This document shows positions 1 to 6,216 of a stretch of 10,549 bases of DNA, piece after piece. The DNA lies in contig QHOP01000166.1 of NCBI GenBank assembly GCA_003219345.1, forward strand, positions 1-10,549, written 5' to 3'. How positions within the stretch are numbered: position 1 is the stretch's first letter; every line of letters begins with the position of its first letter. Source of the stretch: Verrucomicrobiota bacterium (GTDB lineage Bacteria; Verrucomicrobiota; Verrucomicrobiia; Limisphaerales; AV2). Below the pieces are notes generated by a model. The model saw only the letters and a list, made by a program, of their open reading frames with translations. It ran no database searches and was not told where the DNA came from. A program made the translations under genes and the position numbers.

Positions 1-1
1 C

Positions 2-1069
2 GTCGTGCTGACTTTGTTGCCTAATTGCCCGCCTTGTCTGTTCACGGACCCGCCCTGTTTGCCACTCGTGCCGGTTCCGATCGAGGGCTGCTACATCGTC
101 GGCTCCACGGAGGAGGCCATGGCGTACATTCGCGACAACGACCAGGCCAACGTGCGTCCAGGAGTGCAGGTCGTGAAGCCGCACAATGACGCCACGTTTC
201 CCGCGCGGTCGGATATCGAGATTGATGTCAAGACGCAGGACCCGGACGGCTGGGTCGGATTCGTAGAATTCTTCGCCAACGGCGTGAAGATCGGCGCGGA
301 GTCGATTGATTTCATCGTGGCGCCGCCGCCCAATCAGGAGCAGATGTTCAGTCTTATCTGGTCCAACGTGACGGCCGGCAGATACATCCTGGCTGCGAAC
401 GCGACCGACGACATGGGCGGCGCTACGACGTCGCAGCCGGTCACCATCCTCGTCGGTGATGTGCCGCCATTGGTGCCCAGCGTCAGCATCGTCGCCACCG
501 ATCCGTTCGCTTCCGAGAAAGTCTCGACGAATGGAACCAACACCGCCAGGTTCAGAATTTTCCGGACCGGCCCGACAAACCTGGACCTTACCGTGTTCTA
601 TTCCGTTCACGGCACCGCGTCCAACGGCGTGGACTACGTGGAAATCGGCAACTCGTTGACCATTCCGGCGGGCCGCCACTCGGCTGCAATCGTAATCGTG
701 CCGATTGACGACAATTTGGAAGAGGGAATTGAAACCGTTGTCGTGAGGCTCGAACCCGATCCTACCCTCGGTCCGGTTGCACGATATGAAGTGGGCCGGC
801 CGGACAAAGCGGCGGCCATCATCGTCGATGACGACCTACACCGGCCGCCGTGCAAGCGACTTCCTGACGGCTCGTTCCACCTCTGCGCGGACAAACCGGA
901 CGGCTTCGCCTTCCGTCTGGAAGTTTCGGAAGACCTCTCGGCCTGGGTGCCGTTGTGCACCAATGTGGTTACGGATGGAGCGCTTCACTTCGTGGATCCC
1001 GAAGCGCTTGAACATAGTCATCGCTTCTACCGGATCGTCCCCCAGTCAAATTACGTTCCGGAGGAGTGA
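2..1069 (+). CDS. Extracellular Ig-like / Calx-beta domain protein, 3' part (5' end outside window)
   Basis: The frame is open to the left window edge and the visible N-terminus has no signal peptide, so this is probably the C-terminal part of a larger secreted or surface protein. The GTG at position 5 has no ribosome binding site and is unlikely to be the true start. Residues below count from that codon. Residues 7-29 are Cys/Pro-rich. Residues about 53-152 look like a bacterial Ig-like domain (D-DGWVGFVEFFANG, then GRYILAANATDDMG). Residues about 158-277 match a Calx-beta domain (GTASNGVDY, LTIPAG, then DDNLEEGIETV, ending IIVDDD). Residues about 300-346 (FRLEVSEDLSAW ... HRFYRIVP) form a short C-terminal module that I associate with Verrucomicrobiota surface proteins. 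Calx-beta domains usually mediate Ca2+-dependent adhesion or scaffolding; the role here is not shown by the sequence. The domain calls are solid, the function is open. Confidence 0.8.
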   Translation, partial: VVLTLLPNCPPCLFTDPPCLPLVPVPIEGCYIVGSTEEAMAYIRDNDQANVRPGVQVVKPHNDATFPARSDIEIDVKTQDPDGWVGFVEFFANGVKIGAESIDFIVAPPPNQEQMFSLIWSNVTAGRYILAANATDDMGGATTSQPVTILVGDVPPLVPSVSIVATDPFASEKVSTNGTNTARFRIFRTGPTNLDLTVFYSVHGTASNGVDYVEIGNSLTIPAGRHSAAIVIVPIDDNLEEGIETVVVRLEPDPTLGPVARYEVGRPDKAAAIIVDDDLHRPPCKRLPDGSFHLCADKPDGFAFRLEVSEDLSAWVPLCTNVVTDGALHFVDPEALEHSHRFYRIVPQSNYVPEE

Positions 1070-1077
1070 TTGACAGC

Positions 1078-1114
1078 GGGGCGCAGGACGCCTGGCGATG
1101 AGATCCTGCGCCCC
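1078..1114 (+). terminator. Hairpin just after the Calx-beta gene, possible terminator
   Basis: A perfect 11-bp inverted repeat (GGGGCGCAGGA at 1078-1088, TCCTGCGCCCC at 1104-1114) with a 15-nt loop begins 8 nt after the TGA stop. No T-tract follows, so it is not a textbook intrinsic terminator. It could instead protect the mRNA 3' end or be one more of the repeat hairpins in this gap. Confidence 0.4.
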
Positions 1115-1267
1115 GTCACTCCCAATGGGGGAGAGGGTGGTCCCGCAGTCGCGGGATCGAGTAAGGGGGTGGTTCATGGTCCCAATGCGTGCGCAAAAGC
1201 GAAAGGAGGCTACCCATGAACCGCGTGGGGCGAGACTCCGTCGAGCCCTTATCTCCAATGGATACAA

Positions 1268-1337
1268 AATCGTAATCTTACTCTTAATCTCAACAACTAA
1301 AGCCGAGCAAGATTACGATTAGGATTAAGATTAAGAG
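1268..1337. repeat. GATTAN hexamer-based interleaved inverted repeat
   Basis: The left half holds A (AATCGTAATCTT, 1268-1279) and B (CTCTTAATCT, 1281-1290). The right half holds A' (AAGATTACGATT, 1309-1320) and B' (AGATTAAGAG, 1328-1337). A pairs perfectly with A' (12 bp) and B with B' (10 bp), but in the order A-B-A'-B', so the two helices interleave like a pseudoknot instead of nesting. The right half is built from degenerate hexamers GATTAC / GATTAG / GATTAA, and the left half is the same pattern on the other strand. The AT-rich composition contrasts with the surrounding GC-rich DNA. Confidence 0.65.
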
Positions 1338-1380
1338 CCTGTCAGTGCGGTTCTCGCTGGCGGCTTAATTCAATGGCAGT

Positions 1381-1395
1381 GGGTCGAGGTGAGGG
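1381..1395. repeat. 15-bp inverted repeat flanking GH5, left copy
   Basis: GGGTCGAGGTGAGGG is the exact reverse complement of 2788-2802. The two copies bracket the GH5 gene with its promoter. The right copy runs straight into a CTCTCCC/GGGAGAG hairpin. They may simply be two copies of an intergenic repeat. Confidence 0.5.
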
Positions 1396-1467
1396 CGAGC
1401 GTTGGCTCTCTTATTGAATAGTACTGCCAAAGTGCCGGGCACGCACACTCCCAAACACACGGCCAGT

Positions 1468-1495
1468 TTGACAATACGCGTCCGGCTTGCATAAA
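1468..1495 (+). promoter_or_regulatory. Sigma70-like promoter for GH5, predicted leaderless
   Basis: A perfect -35 box TTGACA (1468-1473), a 16-nt spacer and a -10 box CATAAA (1490-1495, 4 of 6 to TATAAT). Only 7 nt separate the -10 box from the ATG at 1503, so transcription would start at about the start codon. This fits the absence of any Shine-Dalgarno sequence. Confidence 0.5.
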
Positions 1496-1502
1496 TCGGT
1501 CC

Positions 1503-2669
1503 ATGCATCCCGCCACGAAACCGACCATCCTCTTCGCCCTCGTTGCTGTAACTTGCTTCGTCCATATCCAGACCAACCTGGTCAGAGCTGCCTTGCCTGA
1601 AATGCGCCGCGTTGCGAGCCGCAACACACCCGCGCACCAGGCCGCAAAAAAATTCCTGCGCGGCACCAACCTTGGCAACTACCTCGAAGCGCCGCCGGGC
1701 CAGGACTGGGGCGCGCGCTATTCGGAACAGGATTTTGTTCATATCAAGGCCGAGGGATTCGACCATGTCCGCCTGCCCATTGGCTGGCACCATTACGCCG
1801 GCCCCGCGCCTGACTTCAAACTTTCCGACGACATTTTTGCCAAAGCCGATTTCCTCGTCACCAACGCGCTCAAGCACGGCCTCAACGTCATCGTCAACAT
1901 CCAGCACTTCGACGCGTTCACGAGCGATCCGCCCGCGTTCACGAACAAGTTCTACGCGCTCTGGCGCCAGATCGCCGCGCACTACGCGAAGTTCTCCGAC
2001 AACGTCGCGTTCGAGCTGCTCAACGAACCCAAGGACGCGGCCACGACAGTCGTGCTCAATCCGATTTACGCAGAGGCCATCAGAGAGATTCGCAAGACGA
2101 ATCCTCGGCGCGTCATCTTCGTCGGTCCAGGCCGATGGAACCAGGTCAGCGAACTGCCGAACCTGCGCCTGCCGGACAACGACGAAAACCTCATCGTCAC
2201 CGTGCATTGCTACGATCCGTTCAATTTCACTCATCAAGGCGCAACCTGGACCAGCTCCGATGTCAAATCGCTCAAAGGGATTGTTTTTCCCGGCCCACCA
2301 ACCACGCCGTTCGTTCCCCCTGATGGCGTGAAGCTGGGCAGCGGGACATTCGACTGGCTCCAACGCTACAACACGCTGCCGACGGAAGAGAACCCGTGCA
2401 GCCCCTTGGCTTTTCGTCGTCCGCTGCAGCAGGCGAAGGAATGGTCCGACCACTACGGACGCCCGGTGCACGTCGGCGAATTCGGCTGCTACACCGGCGC
2501 GGACGCGGCGTCGCGCGGACGCTTCTACGCGGAGTTTCGCAAAGCACTCGATGAATTCGGACTCGGCTGGGCGATGTGGGACTGGAAAGCCGGGTTCAGA
2601 TACTGGGACGACAAGACCGGCCAGCCTGCGCCGGGCATGAAAGAAGCACTGTTTCCGCGGAACAAATAA
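1503..2669 (+). CDS. Secreted glycoside hydrolase family 5 (cellulase-type endoglycanase)
   Basis: A 388-residue enzyme predicted to be exported and to cleave beta-linked polysaccharide (glucan or mannan; substrate not deducible) by the retaining GH5 mechanism. Residues 1-29 form a signal peptide (hydrophobic ILFALVAVTCFV, probable cleavage after LVRA). The catalytic TIM barrel covers about 52-375: GTNLGNYLE at 54-62, HVRLPIGW with the family Arg at R90, NVIVNIQHF at 128-136, acid/base E175 in LLNEP, H235 in VTVHCYDP, nucleophile E326 in HVGEFG and the late aromatic WAMWDW at 356-361. All hallmark GH5 residues are present and the length is normal for a single-domain member, with no carbohydrate-binding module. 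The ATG at 1503 gives a proper signal peptide. There is no Shine-Dalgarno, but a promoter sits directly upstream. Neighbours are unrelated, so it is probably transcribed alone. Confidence 0.92.
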   Translation: MHPATKPTILFALVAVTCFVHIQTNLVRAALPEMRRVASRNTPAHQAAKKFLRGTNLGNYLEAPPGQDWGARYSEQDFVHIKAEGFDHVRLPIGWHHYAGPAPDFKLSDDIFAKADFLVTNALKHGLNVIVNIQHFDAFTSDPPAFTNKFYALWRQIAAHYAKFSDNVAFELLNEPKDAATTVVLNPIYAEAIREIRKTNPRRVIFVGPGRWNQVSELPNLRLPDNDENLIVTVHCYDPFNFTHQGATWTSSDVKSLKGIVFPGPPTTPFVPPDGVKLGSGTFDWLQRYNTLPTEENPCSPLAFRRPLQQAKEWSDHYGRPVHVGEFGCYTGADAASRGRFYAEFRKALDEFGLGWAMWDWKAGFRYWDDKTGQPAPGMKEALFPRNK

Positions 2670-2673
2670 GTGA

Positions 2674-2692
2674 CCTCCGGTAAAGCCGGAGG
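2674..2692 (+). terminator. REP-like hairpin after GH5 stop
   Basis: CCTCCGG (2674-2680), loop TAAAG, CCGGAGG (2686-2692): a 7-bp perfect stem starting 5 nt after the GH5 stop codon. A second small hairpin (2706-2720) follows. No T-tract is present, so it may stabilise the mRNA end or be a REP-type element instead of an intrinsic terminator. Confidence 0.4.
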
Positions 2693-2787
2693 CATGAAAC
2701 GATGAATGGCTCAAAGCCATAGTGGTTGGGTGATGGTCGCGTGCCCCACTCGAAGCGGACGCCGTGTGAACCGTCCAAGTTGACTTT

Positions 2788-2802
2788 CCCCTCACCTCGA
2801 CC
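2788..2802. repeat. 15-bp inverted repeat flanking GH5, right copy
   Basis: CCCTCACCTCGACCC is the exact reverse complement of 1381-1395. It continues into a 7-bp hairpin CTCTCCC-TTG-GGGAGAG (2803-2819). Confidence 0.5.
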
Positions 2803-2847
2803 CTCTCCCTTGGGGAGAGATTTCCCCGAAAAATTTCGCGCATTAAA

Positions 2848-2945
2848 CCCCTGAACCGTAGCCGCCGACGTGAGTCGGCGCTAATCCTTTGCCTCGAAAG
2901 CAAACAAGTGCGCTGACTCACGTCGGCGGCTACGAGGTTCAGGGG
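2848..2945. repeat. Long imperfect inverted repeat (BIME-like)
   Basis: Arms 2848-2881 and 2910-2945 pair over about 34 bp with one mismatch (a G-T wobble in RNA) and a 2-nt bulge; the spacer is 28 nt. The core of the left arm is GTAGCCGCCGACGTGAGTC. Each arm also folds alone: left CGCCGAC-GTGA-GTCGGCG (2863-2880, GNRA-type loop), right CGCTGAC-TCAC-GTCGGCG (2911-2928). Two hairpin units facing each other are the layout of a bacterial interspersed mosaic element. A related core recurs at 7091-7184. Confidence 0.75.
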
Positions 2946-2978
2946 GAGAGGGAAACCCTCACCAGGCTGCGCGCGTAG

Positions 2979-2998
2979 CCCACGGCGCGAGCCGTGGG
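2979..2998. repeat. 8-bp hairpin with GCGA tetraloop
   Basis: CCCACGGC-GCGA-GCCGTGGG: a perfect 8-bp stem closed by a GNRA tetraloop, which would be very stable in RNA. It is located 120 nt upstream of the lipoprotein gene and before its promoter, so it is unlikely to be in that mRNA. Confidence 0.55.
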
Positions 2999-3085
2999 GG
3001 AAAATGCGCCATCAACGAAAGCCCCGTCAGGGCGACAGAATTGGGGCCAAAGACAGAGCAGATTTGACTGAGCCGAACGGATTGA

Positions 3086-3113
3086 TTGTCCGATTAACGG
3101 CCCATGATATACT
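3086..3113 (+). promoter_or_regulatory. Promoter for the lipoprotein gene, predicted leaderless
   Basis: -35 TTGTCC (3086-3091, 4 of 6), a 16-nt spacer and -10 TATACT (3108-3113, 5 of 6). The ATG at 3120 lies 6 nt after the -10 box, so the transcript would start at or next to the start codon. No Shine-Dalgarno precedes the ATG. The arrangement mirrors the one before GH5. Confidence 0.45.
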
Positions 3114-3119
3114 GTCAAC

Positions 3120-4544
3120 ATGAACTCTCCTAGGCTTTCGCGACGTATTACGGCTTCCTTTGTTGTTTGCTTTCTTCTCTTTCTCTCGGCGGCTTGCAAT
3201 AAGGCCAAAACTCCTCCGAGTTCCTCTCCCAAACAGATGCCGCAGGATCGTTTCACTTGGAATATCAAAACGCTTGTAGAATCGTATGAAAAAGCAGGCC
3301 ACGCCAATCGGGCATGGGACGAACCCGCCAAACGCGCTCTCACCGAATTTGCGCGTGCGCGATCTCGCGTTACGGAAACCAACGAACCTTGGGGACAAAT
3401 TATCGCCACGAATTGTGATCTTGCCGTCGAAGCCGGATGCAATGATCCCATGATTGCTTATCTTCACACGCGTTTCTCTCTGGATCAAACGAACAGCTCG
3501 AAAGTGTTCGCGGATGCGTTTTGTAAGGCAGCGCAAGAAATGCAACAGAGTTCCTATCCGAGCATTCGCAAGTTCTACGCAACCTTGCGGGCAGCCGAAC
3601 AGCTTAAGTTCGTCGCAGGCACCAATACTCCTACTGAAGTCCATCACTTCCGGCATTTGGCCGCAACACAGCTGGCAGTTTTCATTGCAGACAGATCAAC
3701 GCCGGTCGGCGAGGTAGACGACGCTTGCCAGGACATGTTCAAGCTCGTCGAGCGGAACAACCGGCAATTTGAAGAATTCTATCGGAGTATTGAGAAACCG
3801 TTATTCCAGAATTGGCCGAAAGAATCGGTCAGTTGGCTGCTCAAAGGGCAATTCTATATCAAATACGCTTGGGCTGCACGGGGTGGAGGTTATGCCAACA
3901 CCGTCTCCCAAGAAGGTTGGAGGTTGTTCAGTGAGCGCCTTGCGGCTGCGGAGACGGCGTTGGCTCAAGCGTGGGAACTCAACCCTAAAGACCCGCGTAC
4001 GGCCGTAAAGATGATGTGGGTAGAATTAGGTCAAGGTCGAGGCCGAAGCCGAATGGAATTGTGGTTCCGACGCGCGATGGAACTTGATCCGAACAGCTAC
4101 GATGCGTGTAACACGAAGTTGCTCTACTTGGAACCAAAGTGGCACGGGTCGATCGAAGAAATGCTTAAATTCGGCCGCGAATGTGTAGAATCCAAAGAGT
4201 GGAGTGGCCATGTCCCTCTTGTTTTGGCAGATGCTCATGACGAGGTCCCTCTCTACTACCTCGAAAAGTCGGATCAAGCGACGTACTGGAAACGCCCTGA
4301 AGTCTGGCTTGACATCAAAGCGGCATTCGAAAAGTTCTTTTGGCTGAATCCAAATAAGCCTGGCTGGCACCACAACTATGCCCGTTACGCTTACTGGTGC
4401 GAGCAATGGGACGAGTTGAATCAACAATTGTTGCAACTCGGTCCGGTCAACTATGACTATTTCGGTGGAAAAGAGGAGTTCGACAAAATGGTGCTCTTGG
4501 CCAAGCAACACGCCGCGCCAGACGCGATCGGCGACAATAAGTGA
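3120..4544 (+). CDS. Putative lipoprotein with TPR-like region (possibly DUF4034-type)
   Basis: A 474-residue protein of unknown function, predicted to be exported and lipid-anchored. A basic start (SPRLSRR) is followed by a hydrophobic stretch FVVCFLLFLSAAC with Cys26 as the likely lipidated residue; the lipobox LSAAC is plausible but not perfect. Residues 27-45 are a Pro/Ser/Lys-rich linker. The rest is mainly helical. Residues about 268-338 hold two TPR-like units (ERLAAAETALAQAWELNPKD, then MELWFRRAMELDPN). A Trp/Tyr-rich conserved-looking block follows (YLEPKWHG 336-343, VPLVLADAHDE 365-375, NYARYAYWCEQWDEL 419-433). From memory the C-terminal half resembles DUF4034 proteins of Verrucomicrobiota and Planctomycetota; I could not confirm that. 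Its base use is clearly more AT-rich than that of GH5 or RlmI, which hints at a different history. TPR-like folds suggest a protein-protein scaffold role. Confidence 0.8.
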   Translation: MNSPRLSRRITASFVVCFLLFLSAACNKAKTPPSSSPKQMPQDRFTWNIKTLVESYEKAGHANRAWDEPAKRALTEFARARSRVTETNEPWGQIIATNCDLAVEAGCNDPMIAYLHTRFSLDQTNSSKVFADAFCKAAQEMQQSSYPSIRKFYATLRAAEQLKFVAGTNTPTEVHHFRHLAATQLAVFIADRSTPVGEVDDACQDMFKLVERNNRQFEEFYRSIEKPLFQNWPKESVSWLLKGQFYIKYAWAARGGGYANTVSQEGWRLFSERLAAAETALAQAWELNPKDPRTAVKMMWVELGQGRGRSRMELWFRRAMELDPNSYDACNTKLLYLEPKWHGSIEEMLKFGRECVESKEWSGHVPLVLADAHDEVPLYYLEKSDQATYWKRPEVWLDIKAAFEKFFWLNPNKPGWHHNYARYAYWCEQWDELNQQLLQLGPVNYDYFGGKEEFDKMVLLAKQHAAPDAIGDNK

Positions 4545-4725
4545 TGTTTGGCAGGGAAGTTTGTTTCCATTGTCCAAGACATTTCGCGCCGATCGGCAGT
4601 CGCAGCAAACCGCGCCTGCGTCCTGGAGTACGGCGATTCTCTGCCGCTTTTGCCGGCGTGCGGCCTGGCCGCTACGTCGCTAAACACATACCAACGCGGA
4701 GCGTTCGTCCACTGTTTACAAACCT

Positions 4726-6216
4726 ATGGACTCGTTGCCGACGGTTTTACTGAAGCCTGGAGAAGCCGACCGCGTGGTGGCAGGGCATCCTTGGATTTAT
4801 CAAAGCTCCATCCTGCGGCTCACGCAGCCGGCCGGAGACGGCGAGCTTGTCCAGCTCAAAGACCATCGCCAGCGTTTGCTTGGCGTCGGTTTCTACAATT
4901 CGAAATCGAAAATCCACGTCCGCATGCTCGCGCCGGAGCGGGTGACCGTGGATGAAGCGTTCTTCGAGCAACGCATTCGCGCCGCGCTGGAGGTGAGGAA
5001 AAAGCATTTGGCGGAAGCCACTTCCTTCCGAGTGGTCAATGCCGAGAGCGATTTTCTCAGCGGACTGATCGTGGACAAATACGAGGATGTGCTGGTGCTG
5101 CAAACCTCGTCGCTGGGCATGGACCAGCGTAAGCCGATGGTGGTCGCCGCGCTCCAAAAGATTTTTGCGCCGCGCGCTATGGTTGAGCGCAACGACATCT
5201 CTTCCCGCAAATTCGAAGGTCTTCCCGACGCTAACGGTGTCATTGCGGGAGAATTCGACGGCAAACTGACGGTCAAGCTGAACGGATTGCAGTTTGAAGT
5301 GGACCTGCTGGGCGGCCAAAAGACCGGGCTGTATCTGGACCAGCAGGTCAACTATCAACGCGTCGCTGACTTGATCGCGCGCACGCCGAACGCGCAGGTG
5401 CTGGACTGCTTCGCTTTTCTCGGTGGCTTCGCGCTGCACGCAGCGCGGGCCGGCGCGGCGCACGTCCACGCGATTGACCAGAGCGAACAGGCAGTCGCCA
5501 CTGCCAGCCGCAACGCTGCCGCCAACGGTTTGTCGGAGCCATGTTCGTTCGAGACCGCGAACGTTTTCGACTGGTTGAAAGCCCAGACCGCGACGAAGCG
5601 GCACGAGAAAGTCGTTCCGCGCTTTGATTGCATTGTCCTCGACCCGCCTTCATTCACGCGCCATCGCGCCTCGGTGCCGGACGCGCTGCGCGGTTACAAG
5701 GAGATTCACCTGCGCGCGCTCAAGCTGCTCAAGCCCAGCGGCACGCTGGCGACGTTTTGCTGTTCGCACCACGTGGATGCGGGGATGTTTCAGGAGGTGA
5801 TCCTCGCGGCGGCGTTCGATGCCCGGCGCATCCTCCGTCGCGTCGCGACCTACAGCCAGTCGCCGGACCATCCGGTCATCCCGGTCATTGCGGAAACGGA
5901 GTATTTGAAGGGCTTCGCGTTTGAAGTAGCGCGTTCAGCGCACCCAGCGTGGCGCGGCTGGCAATCAAGGTCGGGTCGATCCCCAGTTCAGCGGCGCGAT
6001 CGTCGCGTCTCTGGCGCAGGACATCGTAGCGGCGTTTTTCCGCGGCGCTCGGCCGGTGGCCGGAAGATCGATGGCGCTGCGGCCACTGCGATTCGGGCAA
6101 CTGTGAAGCGCGCTCAACACCCGCCAGCACTCCTTCCCGTCGGCGCGAGGGAAGGCCCGGCGGCAGGAGCGACGAAACAGTTTTCCCTTGCGCCGCGGCG
6201 TCCGCCAGCGCGATGA
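4726..6216 (+). CDS. rlmI: RlmI-type class I SAM-dependent 23S rRNA (cytosine-C5) methyltransferase, C-terminally extended
   Basis: Uses S-adenosylmethionine to methylate a cytosine of 23S rRNA (C1962 in E. coli RlmI). Residues 1-70 form the N-terminal PUA domain (VLLKPGEADRVVAGHPWIYQ). A central region follows (VNAESDFLSGLIVDKYEDVLVLQ cut here by position 104-126; VERNDISSRKFEGL 153-166). The Rossmann methyltransferase domain runs from about 195: GQKTGLYLDQQVNYQR (197-212), motif I VLDCFAFLGGFALHAARAG (225-243), motif IV DCIVLDPPSF (301-310), and the cysteine loop FCCSHHV (344-350). The family normally ends at YLKGFAFEV, here residues 393-401 (nt 5928), at about 395-400 residues. This frame continues 95 more residues (Arg/Pro-rich, antisense to rnd) to a stop at 6216. 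The extension is almost certainly not native. A TAG lies one frame over at 5927-5929. The ATG at 4726 fits the family N-terminus; no Shine-Dalgarno is visible. Confidence 0.9.
   Translation: MDSLPTVLLKPGEADRVVAGHPWIYQSSILRLTQPAGDGELVQLKDHRQRLLGVGFYNSKSKIHVRMLAPERVTVDEAFFEQRIRAALEVRKKHLAEATSFRVVNAESDFLSGLIVDKYEDVLVLQTSSLGMDQRKPMVVAALQKIFAPRAMVERNDISSRKFEGLPDANGVIAGEFDGKLTVKLNGLQFEVDLLGGQKTGLYLDQQVNYQRVADLIARTPNAQVLDCFAFLGGFALHAARAGAAHVHAIDQSEQAVATASRNAAANGLSEPCSFETANVFDWLKAQTATKRHEKVVPRFDCIVLDPPSFTRHRASVPDALRGYKEIHLRALKLLKPSGTLATFCCSHHVDAGMFQEVILAAAFDARRILRRVATYSQSPDHPVIPVIAETEYLKGFAFEVARSAHPAWRGWQSRSGRSPVQRRDRRVSGAGHRSGVFPRRSAGGRKIDGAAATAIRATVKRAQHPPALLPVGAREGPAAGATKQFSLAPRRPPAR

Larger units (their letters stand above)
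1070..1502. other. Non-coding gap of 433 bp between the Calx-beta gene and GH5
   Basis: I see no credible gene here. The stretch holds the 1078-1114 hairpin and a small 6-bp hairpin TCCCGC-AGTC-GCGGGA (1141-1156). It also holds an inverted pair GGTTCATGG / CCATGAACC (1171-1179, 1214-1222), a GATTAN-type repeat (1268-1337), a 15-bp segment (1381-1395) recurring inverted behind GH5, and a promoter (1468-1495). Two pieces recur in the 6929-7273 gap: a 16-mer at 1208-1223 and a 12-mer at 1179-1190. Confidence 0.6.
2670..3119. other. Non-coding gap of 450 bp made of hairpin modules
   Basis: I find no credible gene here. In order it holds a 7-bp hairpin (2674-2692), a 6-bp ATGGCT/AGCCAT hairpin (2706-2720), the right copy of the GH5-flanking repeat (2788-2802), a 7-bp CTCTCCC/GGGAGAG hairpin (2803-2819), a long BIME-like inverted repeat (2848-2945), an 8-bp hairpin with a GCGA loop (2979-2998), a 5-bp GCCCC/GGGGC pair (3021-3047) and a promoter for the next gene (3086-3113). 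The density of palindromes suggests repeated insertion of REP-like elements. Confidence 0.65.

Noticed and set aside
1365..2921. Long minus-strand open frame of 518 codons over GH5
   Set aside because: It lies antisense to a GH5 gene with all catalytic motifs, is Arg/Val-rich without any domain, and reads through the repeats on both sides. It is a product of the GC-rich codon pattern.
4600..4680. Possible degenerate repeat copy in the gap before rlmI
   Set aside because: Only short 4-bp complementarity (CGGC / GCCG) is visible and no match to the other repeats in the window, so nothing can be supported.
4548..4955. Plus-strand open frames starting in the gap before rlmI (4541, 4548)
   Set aside because: They overlap rlmI in another frame and turn into Arg/Pro-rich nonsense. 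There is no ribosome binding site or family resemblance.
4747..5604. Minus-strand open frame of 285 codons opposite rlmI
   Set aside because: Antisense to well-conserved methyltransferase motifs and has no recognisable domain.
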